Source: Acanthosepion pharaonis | Taxonomy: Eukaryota; Mollusca; Cephalopoda; Sepiida; Sepiidae | Direction: 5' to 3' | DNA length: 64,000 nucleotides | NCBI GenBank assembly: GCA_903632075.3 | Contig: CAHIKZ030005499.1 | Coordinates: forward strand, 3,825,501 to 3,889,500 | Shown here: piece after piece, positions 60,501 to 64,000 of the stretch | Position numbering within the stretch: position 1 is the first letter of the stretch | How the letters are laid out: every line of letters starts with the position of its first letter | Translations under genes and position numbers: made by a program | The notes under the pieces: generated by a model | Seen by the model: the letters and a program-made list of their open reading frames with translations, nothing else | Told to the model about the DNA's origin: nothing | The model's database searches: none

Positions 60501-61489
60501 GATTCTTGAATTTTAAAAGGAAAAGTTGGTATGGAAATTTATTGGCTTAAATGTTGAAACATGAATGCAGTAAGAACATATATGCACATAAAATTGCTTT
60601 TATTGGAGTTTGTTACTGGGTGATAGGCTGTAGGTCACCAAGATTTGTGTTCTGTAAAATAAGTGCAAGTTCATTCAGATAAAGAGACAAGTTCTGATCT
60701 CAAATATTGGGATCAAATATTAGTCTAGTCCTTGTAAAATTAACTCCCTTGAGAATAGACATTGACCCCTCTGCATATACATGCACATATAGATACACCC
60801 TCTCATATACCTATCTATCTAGAATAAACCAAGTAATTGGTAAAGTATTAAAGAACAACTTTACCAATACAAAATCTGCCAAAAAAGAAAACCTGAAAAA
60901 AGAAAACAAAAAAAAAACGAAAGAAAACATGAGAAAAAGAAAAGAGGCATGTAACTGAACAAAAAACTATAGAACTCAATGCTTCTAGAAATCAAATTAA
61001 GACAGAGGCATAACAATAACAAACACCAAAAAGTGTAATCTAAATCATTACTCTGAGTATTGTGCTATGGTTATCTTCAGATTATCCTTCTTGTCATATT
61101 TGTTCCTTTATTGATTTGTTCATACTTGTCAAGTAAGTTATATGCTGCTTTCATCTGTTTCTCTTGGCTTTGATGTCCGCTCTTAATGCTAAATTCTTAA
61201 AGTCTTTTATTTGCATATGAAAAATATATTTTTTCAATCAGAAAAGATAGTTACAAAATATGTAAGATAAAAATTATTTTTTGAATCCTATAAAATTCTC
61301 AAAATAATAAAAAGATATGCATTTAAATATACAGATATTTTTTCTTACCCCCTCTCTCCTGCAATGAAATATAAGGTGTATTTGTAATTGTTTTATGAAA
61401 AGTAACCAGTAATTCTGATCATATTAAAAAAAGTCTAGAATAAATGCTAATTTGAATATTATTTACTGATAACATTATATATGGTAGTT
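57546..61489. other. AT-rich stretch, nothing recognised
   Basis: Frames 57656-57907, 57996-58199, 59532-59772 and 60707-60958 have no domains; the last is Lys-rich from an A-rich tract. No repeats recognised. Confidence 0.5.
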
Positions 61490-61560
61490 ATTATATGATG
61501 GTAGTTATCAGCATGGAAAGTGAAAATTGCCAATCTGAGTTCAGATCCTTGCCTAGTCAA
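61490..61560 (+). mobile_element. tRNA-like SINE relic
   Basis: A B-box-like GAGTTCAGATCC at 61537-61548 is preceded at tRNA-like spacing by a weak A-box region (GGTAGTTATCAGCATGG, 61500-61516). Short and degenerate. Confidence 0.3.
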
Positions 61561-61784
61561 TTGCATTCACTTTTGCACTGATGTCCTCTAGAAACTATGA
61601 ATTCATATCTTCTTCCCCTTACTATGAATCAAATAGCAGGTTAAACTGGGCTCATTGGCCATGAGTAGCCACAGCCTGACTAGGCAAAGTATTACTTTGA
61701 ATTCAAAACCATAGAGAAGGAAACCGTTTCATTACTTTTCTCAAAAAAGCAAGTCATGACATTTCATAGATAATAAACAAAATG

Positions 61785-61845
61785 AATCTGTGGAGAGCCG
61801 TGATCATCCATGTTTTAGAGTAACATAGCATAAGAAAAAAGAAAC
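61785..61845 (+). pseudogene. RTE-like LINE 3' end, copy 3 (short)
   Basis: TGTGGAGAGCCGTGATCATC, then CATGTTTTAGAG.AACATAGCA, matches the last 60 bases of the LINE ends at 57490-57545 and 52025-52085. Extreme 5' truncation. Confidence 0.5.
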
Positions 61846-62370
61846 TTTATGTAAATTTTAAATATAAATTTAAAAAGCTATTTTCATGAATTCAGTTTTT
61901 TGTGGTTTGCAATGTTGATGATTTTCAACTTCTTTGCCTAAAGGTATTTTCCTGAAATATTGAAAGTATTGAGTTGTTTCAACTGAAAAATTATCCATAC
62001 ATTATATTGACATATTGACTGATTTAATATACTTCATCCTCCTCTTTGTAATTTTTTTAAATTCAGTTCACTGGAAGATTTTATGGATTTTAAATTTCTG
62101 CTCTGAGAATTCAATTTTTGCAAATATCAATGCATTATCTATAAATTCTACTTTATGAAATATAAAATTATCGTCTTAACAATCCATTTGTTCCCTATAT
62201 CTGTTTTCTAAGACTTTGGTTTATGTCCCTTTTAAAGTGATTAAAAACAAACAAAAGAAATGGAGATTCCAACCCATAAGTATCCACCATGAGAATTGAA
62301 ATCTATCCAGTAAAAATGGTTGGCAATGCTTATATTCATGTATCACCACCCACATTTTATATATACATGC

Positions 62371-62373
<3 letters not shown>

Positions 62374-62408
<35 letters not shown>
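62374..62408. repeat. (AT)n microsatellite
   Basis: About 17 AT units. The overlapping Tyr-Ile frames are artefacts. Confidence 0.95.
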
Positions 62409-62410
<2 letters not shown>

Positions 62411-63604
62411 TTTGAACTCATATTGTAAGTATTTACAGCTGCTAGCCAAAAGTTTGGGGAATTTGAACAGCAGCTGAAACAAAATAATGTATGGGTTTTT
62501 TTTTAATTTTTGCATAGAATCTTAGAAAAACTGCTGGGATCACTGTATTCCTGTCTAACATCCCAAGATGGTTAGACTTCCCAAACATTTCATTACTATT
62601 TCAATAGTGCATTTTCTGTTCCATTTTTCCTTGAAATCAAACTCTGCATATCAAAACAAAGCAATTTTCCTTGCTTTATCTGATGTGTAAATTCTTTATT
62701 ACCCATTATATATAAATATTGACTATTGATTTAATCATGCTTTCTGCCCATAATTCATTTTACTTCAAGGTTTTATAATTATTATCTTTAGCCTTCTGTT
62801 AATTTCATTTTTCTTTCATGTCTGTAAAATATCTTTACACTTTTTTTTTATTTGCTTTCTTTAAACAAAAGTAAAACATTAAAGGCCCACTTCCATCTTC
62901 CTCTGCCAATATCAAAAAATAAATCTTAAAAAAAGGAATATTTGACTCTGGCACAAGAATGTGGTTAAAAAGATTGCTTACCAAAGATAATGCTTTGTCT
63001 GCAAAAGGTTTTTATTTATTTTTTATTGTTTTTTTTTTTTTATTATTATTATTTTGGTTTCTTTTAATGTAGAGGGTGGGATGTACTGCTCTTGGCACTG
63101 TTTTTAGTTTCTCCCACATCTCTGAGTAATTAGGATTTATTATTGTAAGAATCTTTCAGTATAACTCACATGGAAGAATACACAAAGATGAGTGAGAAGG
63201 AAATGGTAGAGAAAGGAAAGCCAAATGTATGGCTCTTCCTCTCCTCTTCTATTGACACTGTACAGATATCTTTCTTATATTTGGGCAAAGATTGTTTGCC
63301 CTAGTTGCCATATGTTGTCATCTAGATTTTATAAAAAATTTGGCACAAGATAATTGTTTAAGCAAATTCTTGTTTCTCTTTTATGTTTTTCTTAAAATAC
63401 TACTTGTTTTGGTCTACAAGATTCTCAAGAATTAGAAAAAAATAATGTGCCAGAAGATTTTATAGAAATTTTCCAAATAATAAAATGGATTTGGAATATC
63501 ACAAGATAACTGTTGATTGTAGTGTAGAGTATTACAAATAGGGGCATTGAAGTGGTTTAGATTTTCTTTTGTATGGACTTGATATAGATATAAAGCATAA
63601 TCAT
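62409..63604. other. AT-rich stretch, nothing recognised
   Basis: Contains T-rich and ATT-repeat patches (63028-63052). No supportable gene or element. Confidence 0.5.
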
Positions 63605-63860
63605 TTTTTTTTGTTTTAACCATTTCACCCCCAAGCAAGGCAATAAAGCCACTAAGATGCAAGGGGTTACTGAGTGTTAGAGAATATGAGAAAAAACTGT
63701 TAAGGAGAGAACAATAAAAGAACAGAAATTAAGAAGACAGAAGATAATGGTTGATATTTCATTTAAATTTTTGAAGATCAAAGTTGACTGGGGAGTAAGA
63801 AGCTGAAAGAGAGTTCCACAAGTGAGAAGTGCAATAAAAAATTATTTATACTTGAAACCA
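63605..63860 (-). pseudogene. LINE ORF2 C-terminal fragment, copy 4
   Basis: On the - strand: 'CTSHLWNSLSASYSPVNFDL', then 'QKFK*NINHYLLSS' (63845-63720). This is the conserved ORF2 end, followed by 3' sequence shared with 31860-32260. Interrupted by a stop and truncated on its 5' side. Confidence 0.6.
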
Positions 63861-64000
63861 AACATAATAGGAAATCATTATAATTATAGATTATGTTCTA
63901 TTTGAAAAATAATCATCTTCAGTTTTAAATATTAATAATTTTTCCATGACAGTTATACAAAATCTAAAATGTCACAATTTAATATTTTTGTACAAATAAA

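Overview
This is animal nuclear DNA: AT-rich, with intron splice signals, long (AT)n and (TG)n microsatellites, and many dead transposons. Protein-level matches are to Tc1/mariner, hAT-type and non-LTR elements, together with tRNA-derived SINEs. The repeat mix, with mariner and LINE debris packed between long (AT)n tracts, fits a lophotrochozoan, most likely a cephalopod such as an octopus. That placement is inference, because no species-specific sequence was compared.

The only gene I can name is on the + strand at 16756-17664: the first coding exon of PSKH1 (protein serine kinase H1). It carries the acylated N-terminus and the kinase domain through helix F and slightly beyond. The exon ends at a clean GT donor. 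I find no exon for the remaining roughly 120 residues, so 17665-64000 is probably intron. That would be one intron of at least 46 kb, filled with mobile-element debris. A candidate 3' splice site at 16554 and short upstream ORFs suggest that a non-coding leader exon lies upstream.

Layout. From 1 to 8.8 kb the window is repeat-built: a retroelement tail, a 66-bp palindrome, an LTR with a polypurine tract on one side and primer-binding-site-like repeats on the other (about 2.48-3.50 kb), and a GC-richer module present twice, the second copy bracketed by long inverted arms (5.5-6.7 kb). From 8.8 to 16.5 kb it is mostly AT-rich, with an LTR-like island, a SINE-like tRNA head with a hammerhead-like motif, and a mariner fossil. 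The PSKH1 exon follows. From 17.7 to 28 kb the sequence is nearly featureless. From 28 to 64 kb it is dense in fossils: six Tc1/mariner copies (one with both terminal inverted repeats and DD37D spacing), two hAT-type deletion derivatives, two short MITE-like elements, four LINE C-terminal fragments on the - strand, three RTE-like 3' fragments on the + strand, and SINEs flanked by (AT)n.

No intact transposase, reverse transcriptase, rRNA, functional tRNA or CRISPR array was seen. Family assignments rest on reading translations and repeats by eye. Coordinates of degenerate elements are good to a few tens of bases.
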